From: Verrucomicrobiales bacterium
GTDB taxonomy: Bacteria; Verrucomicrobiota; Verrucomicrobiia; Limisphaerales; J093
NCBI GenBank assembly: GCA_015075445.1
Contig: JABTUJ010000008.1
Coordinates: forward strand, 124,001-188,000
DNA: 64,000 nucleotides
Direction of reading: 5' to 3'
Under the pieces are notes generated by a model. That model was not told where the DNA came from, did no database searches, and worked only from the letters and a program-made list of their open reading frames with translations. The translations under genes were made by a program, and so were the position numbers. Of this stretch, positions 46,309 through 55,866 are shown one piece after another. Positions within the stretch are counted from its first letter, which is position 1. Each line of letters opens with the position of its first letter.

Positions 46309-46333
46309 TTTTCAAGTGATGCAAGATGCTGGC

Positions 46334-46597
46334 ATGCGTACCACGCTGACCATCGATCCGGACATCGCCGACCGCCTCAAGCAGGAAGCGGCCTTGGGCA
46401 AGCGGTCCTTCAAGGTCATCGTCAATGACGCCCTGCGCACCGGCCTGGGCATGGAGGCGCCCAGGCGCACCCAGCGTTTCCGGGTGAAACCGCACTCCTC
46501 CCAACTGCTTCCCGGCATCGATCCCACCCGCCTGAATCAACTGCTGGATGAACTCGAGGTGGATGGATTCATGGCGAAACAGGTGCCTCGTCTATGA
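46334..46597 (+). CDS. VapB-type antitoxin (ribbon-helix-helix)
   Basis: An 87-residue antitoxin. Start at 46334 (MRTTLTIDPDIADRLKQEA); the upstream ATG at 46316 would place the start within the promoter region. MRTTLTIDPDIADRLKQEAA is a ribbon-helix-helix DNA-binding strand/helix, followed by a helix ALGKRSFKVIVNDALRTGL and a C-terminal tail that should wrap the toxin. The stop overlaps the toxin start (ATGA at 46594-46597), the standard antitoxin-first layout. It likely represses its own promoter through the palindrome at 46293-46308. Confidence 0.88.
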   Translation: MRTTLTIDPDIADRLKQEAALGKRSFKVIVNDALRTGLGMEAPRRTQRFRVKPHSSQLLPGIDPTRLNQLLDELEVDGFMAKQVPRL

Positions 46598-47031
46598 TCG
46601 TTCCGGACGTTAACCTCCTCATCTACGCGTACAACGATCAGGCTCCGCAACACCGGCCGGCGAGGGAATGGTGGGAGGATTTGTTGAACGGTCAGACACC
46701 CGTCGGGCTCCCGTGGATCACGATCAGCGGTTTCATCCGGCTGATGACCCACCCCCGAATTCTGGTCACCCCTCTCGATGTTCCCTCCACCCTCGCTCAC
46801 GTGCGTGCCTGGCTGGCCCAACCCCCTGTCCGTGTCCTGCAACCCGGCTCTCGCTTCGAGACCTTGTTCCTGGATTATCTCGCCCAACTCGGTACGGCCG
46901 GCAACCTGACGACTGACGCCCAGCTCGCCGCGCTCGCCGTGGAGCAGCAAGCCGAGTTGCACAGCACCGACAGCGATTTCGCCCGGTTTGCTGGCCTTCG
47001 TTGGGTCAACCCATTGGAGTCAAGGACATGA
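46594..47031 (+). CDS. VapC-type toxin, PIN-domain ribonuclease
   Basis: A 145-residue PIN-domain protein, probably a Mg-dependent endoribonuclease neutralised by the upstream antitoxin. Acidic residues of the PIN site are visible: Asp5 in MIVPDVNLLIYAYN, the Glu region PAREWWEDLL, and the C-terminal NLTTDAQLAALAVEQ and LHSTDSDFARFAGL (Asp). Residues ITISGFIRLMTHPRI are also typical of this TTHA/VapC subgroup. Its stop overlaps the deoC start (ATGA at 47028-47031), an unusual coupling of a toxin to a metabolic gene. Confidence 0.9.
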   Translation: MIVPDVNLLIYAYNDQAPQHRPAREWWEDLLNGQTPVGLPWITISGFIRLMTHPRILVTPLDVPSTLAHVRAWLAQPPVRVLQPGSRFETLFLDYLAQLGTAGNLTTDAQLAALAVEQQAELHSTDSDFARFAGLRWVNPLESRT

Positions 47032-47849
47032 GCGACCTCTCGTCGAGAACCGCCATGAAATACACCTACGAACAACTGGCCAAGATGATTGACCACTCCC
47101 TTCTGCATCCCACCCTGACGGATCAGGAGCTGGAGGACGGCTGCAAGATCGCCGCACAGTACGGCGTCGCTTCCGTCTGCATCAAACCCTATGCCGTCCA
47201 ACGCGCCGCCAACCTCCTCCGGGGAAGCGGCGTCAACGTCGGCGCCGTGATCGGCTTTCCCCACGGCAATTCCTGCACCGAATCCAAGCGCTACGAGACC
47301 GAACTGGCCTGCCGCGACGGCGCGGTCGAGATCGACATGGTCATCAATATCGGCAAGGCCCTCAGCGGCGACTGGGATTACGTCGAGCAGGATGTGAAGG
47401 CCGTCTGCGACGAAGCCCACCGTCGCGGCGCCCAGGTCAAGGTCATCTTCGAGAACGACTATCTCACCAAGGGCGGCGCGGGCTTGAGCAGCGACGATTT
47501 CAAGCGGGAGCTATGCGAACTCTGCGAACGTGCCGGTGCTGACTGGGTGAAGACTTCCAGCGGCTACGGCTTCGTGAAACAGGCCGACGGCCACTACAAC
47601 TACCAGGGCGCGACCGAACACGATCTCAGCCTCATGCGGGCCCATGTTTCTCCCAAGGTCCAGGTCAAGGCCGCCGGCGGTGTGCGCGACCTCGACGGCC
47701 TCATCAAGGTGCGCGACCTCGGGGCAAGCCGCTGCGGCGCCACCGCCACCGCCGCCATGCTGGATGAGTACCGGCGCCGTGAGCAGGCCGAGCAGGCAGG
47801 CCGTGCCGTGGAAGGGCGATCCACCGCCCTCGGCGCGGGCGGCTATTGA
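47028..47849 (+). CDS. deoC: Deoxyribose-phosphate aldolase (DeoC)
   Basis: DeoC splits 2-deoxyribose 5-phosphate into glyceraldehyde 3-phosphate and acetaldehyde through a Schiff base. Start at 47028 (MSDLSSRTAMKYTYEQ) overlaps the VapC stop; a second ATG at 47055 is possible. The 273-residue protein shows MIDHSLLHPTLTDQELEDGC, VGAVIGFPHGNSCTESKRYE, the catalytic Lys in ADWVKTSSGYGF, and VQVKAAGGVRDLDGLIKVRD with the second active-site Lys. The C-terminal YRRREQAEQAGRAVE extension is longer than usual. Its presence near DUF1593 (nucleoside-hydrolase-like) genes suggests nucleoside or pentose use. Confidence 0.93.
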   Translation: MSDLSSRTAMKYTYEQLAKMIDHSLLHPTLTDQELEDGCKIAAQYGVASVCIKPYAVQRAANLLRGSGVNVGAVIGFPHGNSCTESKRYETELACRDGAVEIDMVINIGKALSGDWDYVEQDVKAVCDEAHRRGAQVKVIFENDYLTKGGAGLSSDDFKRELCELCERAGADWVKTSSGYGFVKQADGHYNYQGATEHDLSLMRAHVSPKVQVKAAGGVRDLDGLIKVRDLGASRCGATATAAMLDEYRRREQAEQAGRAVEGRSTALGAGGY

Positions 47850-47932
47850 ACCGGCGCCACCCTGAGCGAGTCCGAAACCCAGCATCCGCTTCCGCGGAGA
47901 GGCCGCGGCGGTTGCCCTCCACCATTCCCCTT

Positions 47933-50390
47933 GTGAAAACATCTCTCCCTGGCCAGCACCGCCGTGCATCCGTGCTGATGCCGGTGTTGTTGCTGGCGAC
48001 GGGTCTCCTGGTAGGCGCCATGGCCCAAAACGTGCCGTCGCCCACCTTCGAAACGCGCACCATGGAAACCAATGCCGTCCTGTGGTGGGCGCGCGCGTTG
48101 GGGGACGTCAACGGGGACGGGTTGACGGACCTGCTCGTCCAGGACAACAACGGCCACGGCGGCGTCCTGCGCTGGTACGAAACCCGCGAGAACGGCACCG
48201 CCTGGACCATGCACGTCATCGCCGGACAGGCGCCCCAGGGGGGTCCTTTCGCGGCCGGCGATCTGGCCGCCGCCGACATCATCCGCGATGGCTAAATCGA
48301 TGCTGGGCCCTGGCGCATCCCGGCGAATGGAAGAGGCTGGCGCGCCGACCGAGATCTACTGGTATGCCAACCCACGGCTGGCAGGGACCTGGCCCGGCGA
48401 CGCGTGGCAGCCCCACCGCATCGGCCAGGCGCCCGCCTTCATCAAGGACCTGCGGTTGGCTGACTTCAACGGCGACGGACGCGTGGACCTGGTGGCGATC
48501 ACCTTTGAAGGCAGTCGCTTTCTTGTCTTCCGCCAGGACTCTCCCATGCAGTGGACCAAGGTGCAGGACTTCGCCATCCCCAATCTGCACGAGGGCCTGG
48601 ACGTGGGCGACCTCACCGGCAACGGCCGTCCCGACGTGGCGGCCAACGGCTACTGGATCGAGAATCCCGGCGGCGATCTGACCGGGGAATGGAAGGTGCG
48701 TTCGATCGACGCCAAGTGGCACAGCCAGACCGGCGACTGGTCGCGCAACGCCACCAAGGTCTTCCTCCGTGACCTCACCGGCGACGGTCGCGCCGAGGTC
48801 TTCATCTCCCACTCGGAACGCGCCGGCTACCCCGTGTCGTGGTATCGCGCCGCCGACCCCCGCACCGGCCCGTGGATCGAGCACGTCCTCACGGACCAAC
48901 TGATGGCGGTCCACACGCTGCAGGTCGGGGATTTCAACGGTGACGGGCAAGACGACGTGCTGGCCGGGGTCAACGCCGGGCGCGCCCGCGCCCTCGGGGC
49001 GCAGGAGTTTCCCGTCATCCTCTTCCTCAACGGCGGCGACCACCGCACCTGGAAGCAGTTCGTCCTCAGCACCGAGGGCATCTACAACGGCCAGGCCGCC
49101 GACCTCACGGGCGACGGCGCGCTGGACATCTTCCGGCTGGCCAGCCACGACGCCCAACGCTTCGAAGTACTGGTGAACCAGTGGGTCCCGGGCAAACCCC
49201 AATCCGGCGGTCCCCAGCCCGGCGATGTCTTCCGCGAGTATCTCTGGACGCACACGACGGGTGACGCCGGCGGCTCGCTGCGCGTGGGCGGGCGGCTCGA
49301 TTACGGCGGCGGGCCCATCGTCCTGCCCCACGAACTGGACCTGGAACAGGCCACGCGCGCCGAGATCGTCGTCGAAAAGCTCCTTTGCCATGATGGCACG
49401 CGCGGCCTGAGCATCTCCGTCAACAGCAATGCCTGGCTGACACTGCCCGAGGCGCCCGGCATCCCGGAACCGCAGTGGGAGTATATGCATCATACTTACC
49501 CGGTGGTGACCGTGCCCTTGTCCCAACTCCAACTCGGTGCCGGCAATCAAGTCCGCCTGCGCGTCAGCGATGAACATCCGTGGAACTGGCCACAGAACCT
49601 GATCTATGGGGTCCACGTGCGCATTTACTACGATCCGACGCGCAAGCCTCATCCGATGGGCCGCCTCGTTTCGCCCCTGCCCGGCGCTTCGTTGGGAACA
49701 CAGGTCACCCTCGCCGCCGTGGCCAGCTCCTCCCGGGGCGGCATCCGCCAGGTGGACTTCCTGGGGCACTACGAGGACGTGAATCTCCAGGGCGACGGCG
49801 CCTACACCCAGTGGCAATACCATTACCATCGCGCGGTGTTGACCAACCATCTCGGCTCGGTCACGTCCGCGCCGTGGCGGATGCTCTGGGACACCTCCTG
49901 GGTGCCGGACCAGTCCAAGCCCTTCCGCTTGGCCGCACGCATTACGGATGAAACAGGTTTGACGTACTTCACCGAAGCCGTCGGCGGCTTGACCTTCCAG
50001 CGCGGCGGTGTCTCGGTCGAACTCTGCAAGCCCTGCGATGTGCCCAGGCAGTGGTTGACCCGCAAAGGGGAGCACCGCCAGAAGTTCCGCGTGGCGGGCG
50101 ACCTCCGCCAGGCGGTAGCGGCGCAGCTCATTTGGGTCAGTTGGAGTCCCGGCTACATGGAAGGGCTTTATCTCAACGACCACAAGGTGCTGGATCGTGA
50201 AGGCCCGAAGTACGCCTATCACATCCACCGTGTGCCCGTACCGGACCTCAAGATGCTGCAGCCGGGCGAAAACGTTCTGCGCACCGGCAAGACCCCGCTC
50301 TACGACGGCCAGATCGTCCACGGCATGGAACTCAACTGGCCTGGCATCATGGTGTTGATCCAGTACCGGGATCCCACCGCACAGCGCTAG
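47933..50390 (+). CDS. Exported FG-GAP/VCBS repeat protein, frameshifted near the N terminus
   Basis: Start at GTG 47933 (VKTSLPGQHRRASVLM), giving a signal-like MPVLLLATGLLVGAMAQ. Frame one runs to 48295 with DVNGDGLTDLLVQDNNG; between 48280 and 48330 the frame breaks, with ALAHPGEWKR readable only in a third frame. Frame two then stays open to 50390. FG-GAP calcium-binding repeats are DFNGDGRVDLVAI, DLTGNGRPDVAANG, DLTGDGRAEVFISHS, DFNGDGQDDVLAGV and DLTGDGALDIFRLA, forming a propeller; the second half is beta-rich (LFSPLPGAS-type Ig region) and ends with WLTRKGEHRQKFRVAGDL. Repaired length about 818 residues. Probably carbohydrate- or surface-binding. Confidence 0.8.
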
Positions 50391-50401
50391 CCTGCCTCGG
50401 T

Positions 50402-50460
50402 CTCGGGAAGCGTCCGGGCGATGTCGTCGGCCCCCGCGGTGGGACGCTCACGTTCCCGAG
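50402..50460. repeat. Bipartite inverted repeat in spacer
   Basis: CTCGGGAAGCGTCC (50402-50415) faces GGACGC-tcacg-TTCCCGAG (50442-50460); the right arm has five extra bases between the two matching blocks. It is in the 118-bp spacer after the FG-GAP gene and resembles the other dispersed palindromes of this window; it could also act as a terminator without a T run. Confidence 0.6.
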
Positions 50461-50508
50461 GAAAACCTTGGCCAGAGCCCCGCCGACGGCGTAGAACCTC
50501 TGAGTGCC

Positions 50509-52716
50509 ATGCCGACCCGGACTGCATCGGCCGGCCAGGTGACCGCCGGCATTCAACGCGATTCCGAAGGGAAGCCGCTCCGGTTTACGCTGACCCTCGG
50601 CCGCGAGACCCTCTTCCTCGATCCCGGCCTGCCCTGGATCAAGGCCGATACCTACAAGTGGGTCACCCGCGGCCTCATCGAGCAGCCGCAGTCCTTCCAT
50701 GTCCACGCGGACGGGACCCTCGAGATCAATGGCGAAAAGCTCAGCCTGGACGCCCCGGACGCCACCCGCCGTCTGGAAACCGAGATCAACAAACACCACG
50801 ACCTCCCCGCGCCCTCCCACGCCGACCTCCGCCAGACCACCGCGGTCTCTCCCACCCCGCATCCCCCCGTCTCGGACCGCGTGGTGTTCCACGTCAAACT
50901 CGACCGCTTCGGCCACCTCGCCGTTGATTGCCATGCCGGCGCGGAAAAGACAGGCACCGGCCTGCGCGGACTCCCGTCGCTGGTTCATAACGGGCTGATG
51001 CTCCCTCCCGGCCAGTTCCACGTCGATCCGCTCCAGCGCCATGTCGAGATCGACGGCGTCCGTTTCGAGTGCAGCGAGGCCGGCGCCCGCGAACTCGAGA
51101 CCGCCCTCAACGCCCGCTATGCCCCCAAGCTCGCCGACAGCAGCGAGACCCCCATCGAGGTCCGCGAAAACCCGGCTTCCCCCTCGGGCTTCGACCTCCG
51201 CTTCGTCACGACGCACGCCGGCGCCCGGTTCGAGGTCAAAGGGCATCTGGACCAGGAAAAGCTCGACATCCTCCAGGACCCGGCCAAGTCCAACCTGCTC
51301 AAGCCCGGCATGCTGCTGCGCCTGGTGCCCCCGCTGCTGTTTGTGCGCCGGCGCCGACCCGATGGCGGCGAGGAACGGGTTCCCGAGTTGCCTGATCTCG
51401 ACTATCTCCGTGCGACGGCTGCCCAGCTCAAGGAGTTCCTCAACCATCCGCTCCTGCGCCGCGGCGCCGGCCCGGTGTCGAACGCGGCCGCTGCCGCGAC
51501 GGCAGGCGCCGCGGAGGTGGTGGCGCTTCGCGTGGGTCGCAACCCCCAGAATCGCCTGTCGCTCTGGCTCGAGTCGGTGACCCGGCAGGGCGAGGTCGTC
51601 GAGAACTGTGCCTTTACCCATCACAACGTCACTGAACTGCAGCACCGCGGGTTGTTCCAGCCGCACCTCGACGTCACCCTCTCCCTGGATCATCAGACCC
51701 TCGGGGTGCTCAACCAGGAGACGCACCAAGAGGAGAAACTCGTCGTGAACCTCCACAGCCCCGAGGAGGACCTGGCTCGCGCCAGCCAGATGCTCACCGC
51801 GGCCCTTCGACCTCCGCCGCCCGGTCCCCCGCCTTCTGCCGAACCGCTCCCGGAAACCGCGGGCGCCGGCGTGCCGGCTGCCCGTACCCAGGAAGCTCCG
51901 GCCGCGCCTGCCTCCCAGTCAGAGCCACCCGCCTCGCCCGCTCGCGAACCGGCACAGACGCCACTCGCGGTGTCACCATCACCACCTCCGCCGGCTCCCT
52001 CGCCCTCGCCAGCACCCCCGGCGGTCCCGTCTGCCCAAGGAACCGCGACTCCGCCCGTCGTCGCGCCACCCCCGGCCAACAGAGAGGAATCGGCCGTTTC
52101 CGACACGCCCCCGGCGGCCACGGACAGCACCGCTGCCGATGCCGATGCCGCCGCGATCTTTCCGGTCGCGGATCCATCAACGACGTTGGAACAGGTGTTC
52201 CGGACCCTGGCGGAGCGCTCGGGTCTGGCGGTGCAGGACGTGCTGCTGAGCCTGCCACCGGCCTTTACCGACCGGCGCTTCGAGGTGCTGGCCTTCAGCG
52301 GCCAGCCCATCGAGGAAATGCAGGAGCTGCGGGCGGAGGACTTCGCCGGTTTCTACCTGACGCACCTGGGAGACGAGCGGGTGCTCCTGGTGTACGCGAA
52401 CCGGGGGCGGCGGGTGGAGTTCGGCGTGCAACGCTGCGAACTGCAGATCTCGGTGGCTGCCGACCCGGACGAGTTTCACGGCCCGGGGCTGCTCGGGCTG
52501 GCGCAGGACGCCGAGGGCACGTTCGTCTTCGTAGTGCGTCCGGAGTTCCGGGCGTGGGCGAGCGGACGGGAACGGGTTTACGCGGAGGCCGCGGCGCGGT
52601 TTGCCACGCCGGCCGAGGCCCTGGCGGCTGCCGAGACCCTCGCCTGGATCTGGCCCTCGCTGGAGGTCGAGCCGCCCGCGAGCGAACCGGAGAGGAAGGC
52701 GGAGAATGAGAACTGA
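50509..52716 (+). CDS. 735-residue protein with three internal repeats, function unknown
   Basis: A soluble protein (start 50509, MPTRTASAGQ) without signal peptide. Three related beta-alpha repeats of about 105 residues can be seen: FHVHADGTLEINGEKL...ATRRLETEIN (residues 63-94), FHVDPLQRHVEIDGVRF...ARELETALN (170-201) and a weaker LSLDHQTLGVL...EEDLARASQMLTAAL (about 395-440). A Pro/Ala-rich linker (about 440-545) precedes a C-terminal domain (DPSTTLEQVFRTLAERSGLA...EVEPPASEPER). No catalytic motif is recognised. It overlaps tyrA by 11 bases, so they are co-transcribed, but nothing links the sequence to aromatic amino-acid synthesis. Confidence 0.75.
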   Translation: MPTRTASAGQVTAGIQRDSEGKPLRFTLTLGRETLFLDPGLPWIKADTYKWVTRGLIEQPQSFHVHADGTLEINGEKLSLDAPDATRRLETEINKHHDLPAPSHADLRQTTAVSPTPHPPVSDRVVFHVKLDRFGHLAVDCHAGAEKTGTGLRGLPSLVHNGLMLPPGQFHVDPLQRHVEIDGVRFECSEAGARELETALNARYAPKLADSSETPIEVRENPASPSGFDLRFVTTHAGARFEVKGHLDQEKLDILQDPAKSNLLKPGMLLRLVPPLLFVRRRRPDGGEERVPELPDLDYLRATAAQLKEFLNHPLLRRGAGPVSNAAAAATAGAAEVVALRVGRNPQNRLSLWLESVTRQGEVVENCAFTHHNVTELQHRGLFQPHLDVTLSLDHQTLGVLNQETHQEEKLVVNLHSPEEDLARASQMLTAALRPPPPGPPPSAEPLPETAGAGVPAARTQEAPAAPASQSEPPASPAREPAQTPLAVSPSPPPPAPSPSPAPPAVPSAQGTATPPVVAPPPANREESAVSDTPPAATDSTAADADAAAIFPVADPSTTLEQVFRTLAERSGLAVQDVLLSLPPAFTDRRFEVLAFSGQPIEEMQELRAEDFAGFYLTHLGDERVLLVYANRGRRVEFGVQRCELQISVAADPDEFHGPGLLGLAQDAEGTFVFVVRPEFRAWASGRERVYAEAAARFATPAEALAAAETLAWIWPSLEVEPPASEPERKAENEN

Positions 52717-53836
52717 CCCCGCGGGGTTGGCGGCGTTGCGCGACGCCATCGACCGCCTGGACGAGGAGATCGTGACCCTCCTGGCGCGCCGCCTCGAGAA
52801 GGTCAAGCAGGTCGTGGCGCTCAAGAAGGAACAGGGCTTGCCCATCTATCATCCGGCGCGGGAGGAGAACCTCATCTCTCGTCGGCGCGAACAGGCGCGC
52901 GAGGCCGGCCTCGACCCCGACCATGTCGAGGAGCTTTATCGCTGCATCATCCGCCAATCTCGCATGCGCCAGACCGCCCATGTGGCCCAGGCCGGCGTGC
53001 GTCCCGGCGCCACGGTGCTGCTGGTGGGCGGTCAGGGCGCCATGGGTCAATACCTCGGGCGCTGGTTCTCCGAGGCCGGTTATGCGGTCCGCATCCTCGA
53101 CCAGGCCGACTGGCCCGCCGCCGACGCGCTGTGTCGTGACGTGGACCTGGCGATCGTCAGCGTGCCCATCCATGCCACTCTGGAGGTCATCCGACAACTC
53201 GGTCCCCGCCTGCCCGCGCACTGTCTGCTGGCGGATCTGACCAGCATCAAGCGGGAACCCGTGGCGGCCATGCTCGCCGCGCATCCCGGACCGGTCCTGG
53301 GCTTGCACCCGCTCTTCGGTCCCTCAACCTCGAGCATGGACCAGCAGATTGTCGTCGCCACGCCGGGCCGCGACCCTGCCGCCGGCCAGTGGCTGATCGA
53401 CCAGCTCGTTGCCTGGGGCAACATCGTGCTTACCTTGCCGGCGGCGGAGCACGATGAGCTCATGGACCTGGTGCAGGGCGTGCGGCACTTTGCCACGTTC
53501 GCCTTCGGCCGGTTTCTGGCCGAACGCCAGGTGGACCTCGGCCGCACGCTCGAGTTCTGCAGCCCCATCTACCGGCTCGAACTCGGCATGGTCGGCCGCA
53601 TGTTCGCGCAGGACGCCGCCCTTTACGGCTGCATCATCACCGCGTCCGCCGAACGGCGCGCGCTGCTCAAGGAGTACGTCGCCTCCCTCCACCGCACGCT
53701 CGAGCTCGTGGACCAGGGAGACGCCGAACCCTTCCACCGCGAGTTCGAGCAGATCGCCCGGTGGTTCGGTCCCTTCTGTGAACAGGCCATGCGCGAAAGC
53801 ACGTTCCTCATCGACAAGCTCGTCGAGCGCTTCTGA
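52706..53836 (+). CDS. tyrA: Bifunctional chorismate mutase/prephenate dehydrogenase (T-protein)
   Basis: TyrA makes tyrosine precursors: chorismate to prephenate to 4-hydroxyphenylpyruvate. The 376 residues match the enterobacterial T-protein length (373). Residues 1-90 are an AroQ-type mutase (LRDAIDRLDEEIVTLLARRL, KEQGLPIYHPAREENLISRR); the rest is a Rossmann dehydrogenase (VLLVGGQGAMGQYLGRWFSE, LLADLTSIKREPVAAML, GLHPLFGPSTSSMDQQIVV, LMDLVQGVRHFATFAFGRFL with the catalytic His). Start at 52706 overlaps the preceding gene's end by 11 bases. Such a fused, enterobacteria-like TyrA is uncommon outside gamma-proteobacteria and may have been acquired. Confidence 0.93.
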   Translation: MRTDPAGLAALRDAIDRLDEEIVTLLARRLEKVKQVVALKKEQGLPIYHPAREENLISRRREQAREAGLDPDHVEELYRCIIRQSRMRQTAHVAQAGVRPGATVLLVGGQGAMGQYLGRWFSEAGYAVRILDQADWPAADALCRDVDLAIVSVPIHATLEVIRQLGPRLPAHCLLADLTSIKREPVAAMLAAHPGPVLGLHPLFGPSTSSMDQQIVVATPGRDPAAGQWLIDQLVAWGNIVLTLPAAEHDELMDLVQGVRHFATFAFGRFLAERQVDLGRTLEFCSPIYRLELGMVGRMFAQDAALYGCIITASAERRALLKEYVASLHRTLELVDQGDAEPFHREFEQIARWFGPFCEQAMRESTFLIDKLVERF

Positions 53837-53915
53837 GGGCCCGATTCTCCCCCGAGCAGGTCCCACAGGAACACGAAACCCCTCATCAACCGGATAACCG
53901 CCCGCTGACGCCCCC

Positions 53916-54488
53916 ATGTCTGATCCGCACCCCGCTTCTTCCGTTCCGACCACTCCGCCCGCCCGCCCGCCGGGTCGTCGGCCGTTCTGGCGGGCACCGT
54001 CCTTCCTTGTCGCCGCAGTCGCGGTGGCCGTGGGGCTCGTGATGTGGTGGCGCGCGCCCGCCCCTGTACCCGCCCCGGCACCGGTTCCGGCGGGGGATTC
54101 GAGTGCCTCCGGCCTGACCCGTTTCGCCGAAGGTCCAGCGGCCCCGGTCCCGGCACCGGCACCCGCAGCCCAACCGCCGCTGGTGGGCAAGGACGCTCCG
54201 CTCCCCTTCCGCTTGGGAGCCGGTTACGTGGGCGGATTTCTGATTGGCTGGGCGTGGCGTCGGTCCTTGCGCGCGGCCCTCTGGATGGCCGGAGGAGCCG
54301 CCGCCCTGATCGCGACTGCCAAGTACCTCGGCATTGGCGGCGTCGAATGGTCCACGATTGAGGCGCAGGTGACCGAGGGGCTCGATTGGTTTGAGCGCCA
54401 GGCTGGGGTTGCCCGGAAGTGGCTCTCGGGCCATCTCCCGGCCGGCATCTTCTCGGTGCTCGGTTTCTGGCGAGGCGCCCGCTGGTAG
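53916..54488 (+). CDS. Membrane protein with FUN14-like C-terminal domain
   Basis: A 190-residue membrane protein. A Pro/Arg-rich cytoplasmic start is followed by a helix (LVAAVAVAVGLVMWW), an Ala/Pro-rich linker (APVPAPAPVPAGD) and then FRLGAGYVGGFLIGWAWRRS, ALWMAGGAAALIATAKYLGI and VEWSTIEAQVTEGLDWF. The GAGYVGGFLIGWAWRR...helix pattern resembles FUN14 (FUNDC-like) proteins, which are small membrane proteins also found widely in bacteria; no biochemical role is known there. It stands alone between tyrA and the Gfo/Idh gene. Confidence 0.7.
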   Translation: MSDPHPASSVPTTPPARPPGRRPFWRAPSFLVAAVAVAVGLVMWWRAPAPVPAPAPVPAGDSSASGLTRFAEGPAAPVPAPAPAAQPPLVGKDAPLPFRLGAGYVGGFLIGWAWRRSLRAALWMAGGAAALIATAKYLGIGGVEWSTIEAQVTEGLDWFERQAGVARKWLSGHLPAGIFSVLGFWRGARW

Positions 54489-54612
54489 GGTCGTCCGGCG
54501 CGCACCGGTCTGGCCGCCGAAGAGGTTGGGCCCGGGCGGGGACGGGCCGCAGGGCCGTGTTCCAACTGCTGCCCGGGTTGCTTCCGGCACGAACCCCGCG
54601 CATGCTTCCGCC

Positions 54613-55854
54613 ATGCACACGCCTCCCGTTACCACCCGCCCGATGGCTCGTCGGGACTTTCTGAGGACCACCACCGTCGGGGCCGCGCTCCTGACCGCGG
54701 CTCCGGCATCCTTGCGCGGGGCACCGGGCGCGAACGAACGCCTCGCCATCGGCTGCATTGGCGTGGGCGGTCGCGGCACCGATCTCCTCAACCAGATCCT
54801 GTCGCTGGCCGCCGCCCGCAATGTCCAGGTCACCGCCGTGTGTGACGTCTGGCAGAAGAACCTCGCCGCCGCCACCCAACGCGTGGCCAGCCAATCCGGC
54901 CAGACGCCCCGCCAGTACACCCGTTTTCACGAACTGCTGGGACGGCCGGACATTGACGCCGTGACCATCGCCACGCCGGACTTCAGCCACGGCCCGATCC
55001 TCCTGGCGGCCCTGCGCGCCGGCAAGGACGTCTACATCGAGAAGCCCATGACCATTGACCTGGCCTCCGCCAACGAAGCCCTCGACCTGGCGCGCGCCGG
55101 CGAACGGGTGGTCCAGGTGGGCACCCAGCGCCGTAGCGAGGGACGCTTCCGCGGCGCTGCGAAGCTCGTGGCCTCCGGCGTCCTCGGCCCGCTCAGCCGC
55201 GTCTCCGCCGCCATGTACTTCCACGAACCCCGCTGGGCGCGGGACGTGAGTGATTGCCACGCGCCGGACGTGGACTGGGACGCGTTCCTGCTGCACCTGC
55301 TCCCGCGCGCCTTTGACGCCCGCCTGCTCCGCCAATGGCAGCTCTTCCGCGATACCTCGAACGGCCTGCCCGGGCTCTGGATGACGCACTACGCCGATGC
55401 CGTGCATCTGGTCACCGGCGCCCGTTACCCGACCAGCGCCGTCGCTCACGGCGGCGTATACGTCTGGAAGGACGGACGCGACACCACCGACACGTTCCAC
55501 GCGCTGCTCGAGTATCCGGAGGGTTTCCTCTTCGACTGGGGCATGGGCCTGGGCAACTCGGCCGGCGTTCATTTCACCCTGCACGGCACGCTGGGAACCC
55601 TCGACCTCGAACGCTGGCGCCTCAGCCCCGAAGGCGGCCGGAACACCACGCTCCAGGCTGGCCCGGTTCCCGCCGAGCCGGACCAGTCGCACATGGACAA
55701 CTGGCTGGCGTGCCTCCGCACCCGCGAACGTCCGAACGCCGATATTCAGTTCGGCCACCAGCACACCGTGGCCACCGTCATGGCCGCGCGGGCGCTTGAG
55801 TCGGGTCAGCGACAACGCTACGACCCCGCCCAACGCACCCTCACGCCCGGTTAG
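54613..55854 (+). CDS. Exported Gfo/Idh/MocA-family oxidoreductase with Tat signal
   Basis: A 413-residue protein. Start 54613 (MHTPPVTTRPMARRDFLRTT) gives a twin-arginine signal, ARRDFLRTTTVGAALLTAAP, so it is exported folded with its NAD(P) cofactor. The Rossmann domain shows LAIGCIGVGGRGTDLLNQIL, VTAVCDVWQKNL, IDAVTIATPDFSHGPILLAA and KDVYIEKPMTIDL (the conserved EKP), followed by the beta-sheet catalytic part VVQVGTQRRSEGRFRGAAKL and WMTHYADAVHLVTGARYP. This subgroup is abundant in Planctomycetes and Verrucomicrobia; substrate unknown. It is monocistronic. Confidence 0.88.
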   Translation: MHTPPVTTRPMARRDFLRTTTVGAALLTAAPASLRGAPGANERLAIGCIGVGGRGTDLLNQILSLAAARNVQVTAVCDVWQKNLAAATQRVASQSGQTPRQYTRFHELLGRPDIDAVTIATPDFSHGPILLAALRAGKDVYIEKPMTIDLASANEALDLARAGERVVQVGTQRRSEGRFRGAAKLVASGVLGPLSRVSAAMYFHEPRWARDVSDCHAPDVDWDAFLLHLLPRAFDARLLRQWQLFRDTSNGLPGLWMTHYADAVHLVTGARYPTSAVAHGGVYVWKDGRDTTDTFHALLEYPEGFLFDWGMGLGNSAGVHFTLHGTLGTLDLERWRLSPEGGRNTTLQAGPVPAEPDQSHMDNWLACLRTRERPNADIQFGHQHTVATVMAARALESGQRQRYDPAQRTLTPG

Positions 55855-55866
55855 CCTGGCGATCTG

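Noticed and set aside
48279..50321. 680-residue minus-strand frame
   Set aside because: Antisense to the FG-GAP gene whose repeats are clear.
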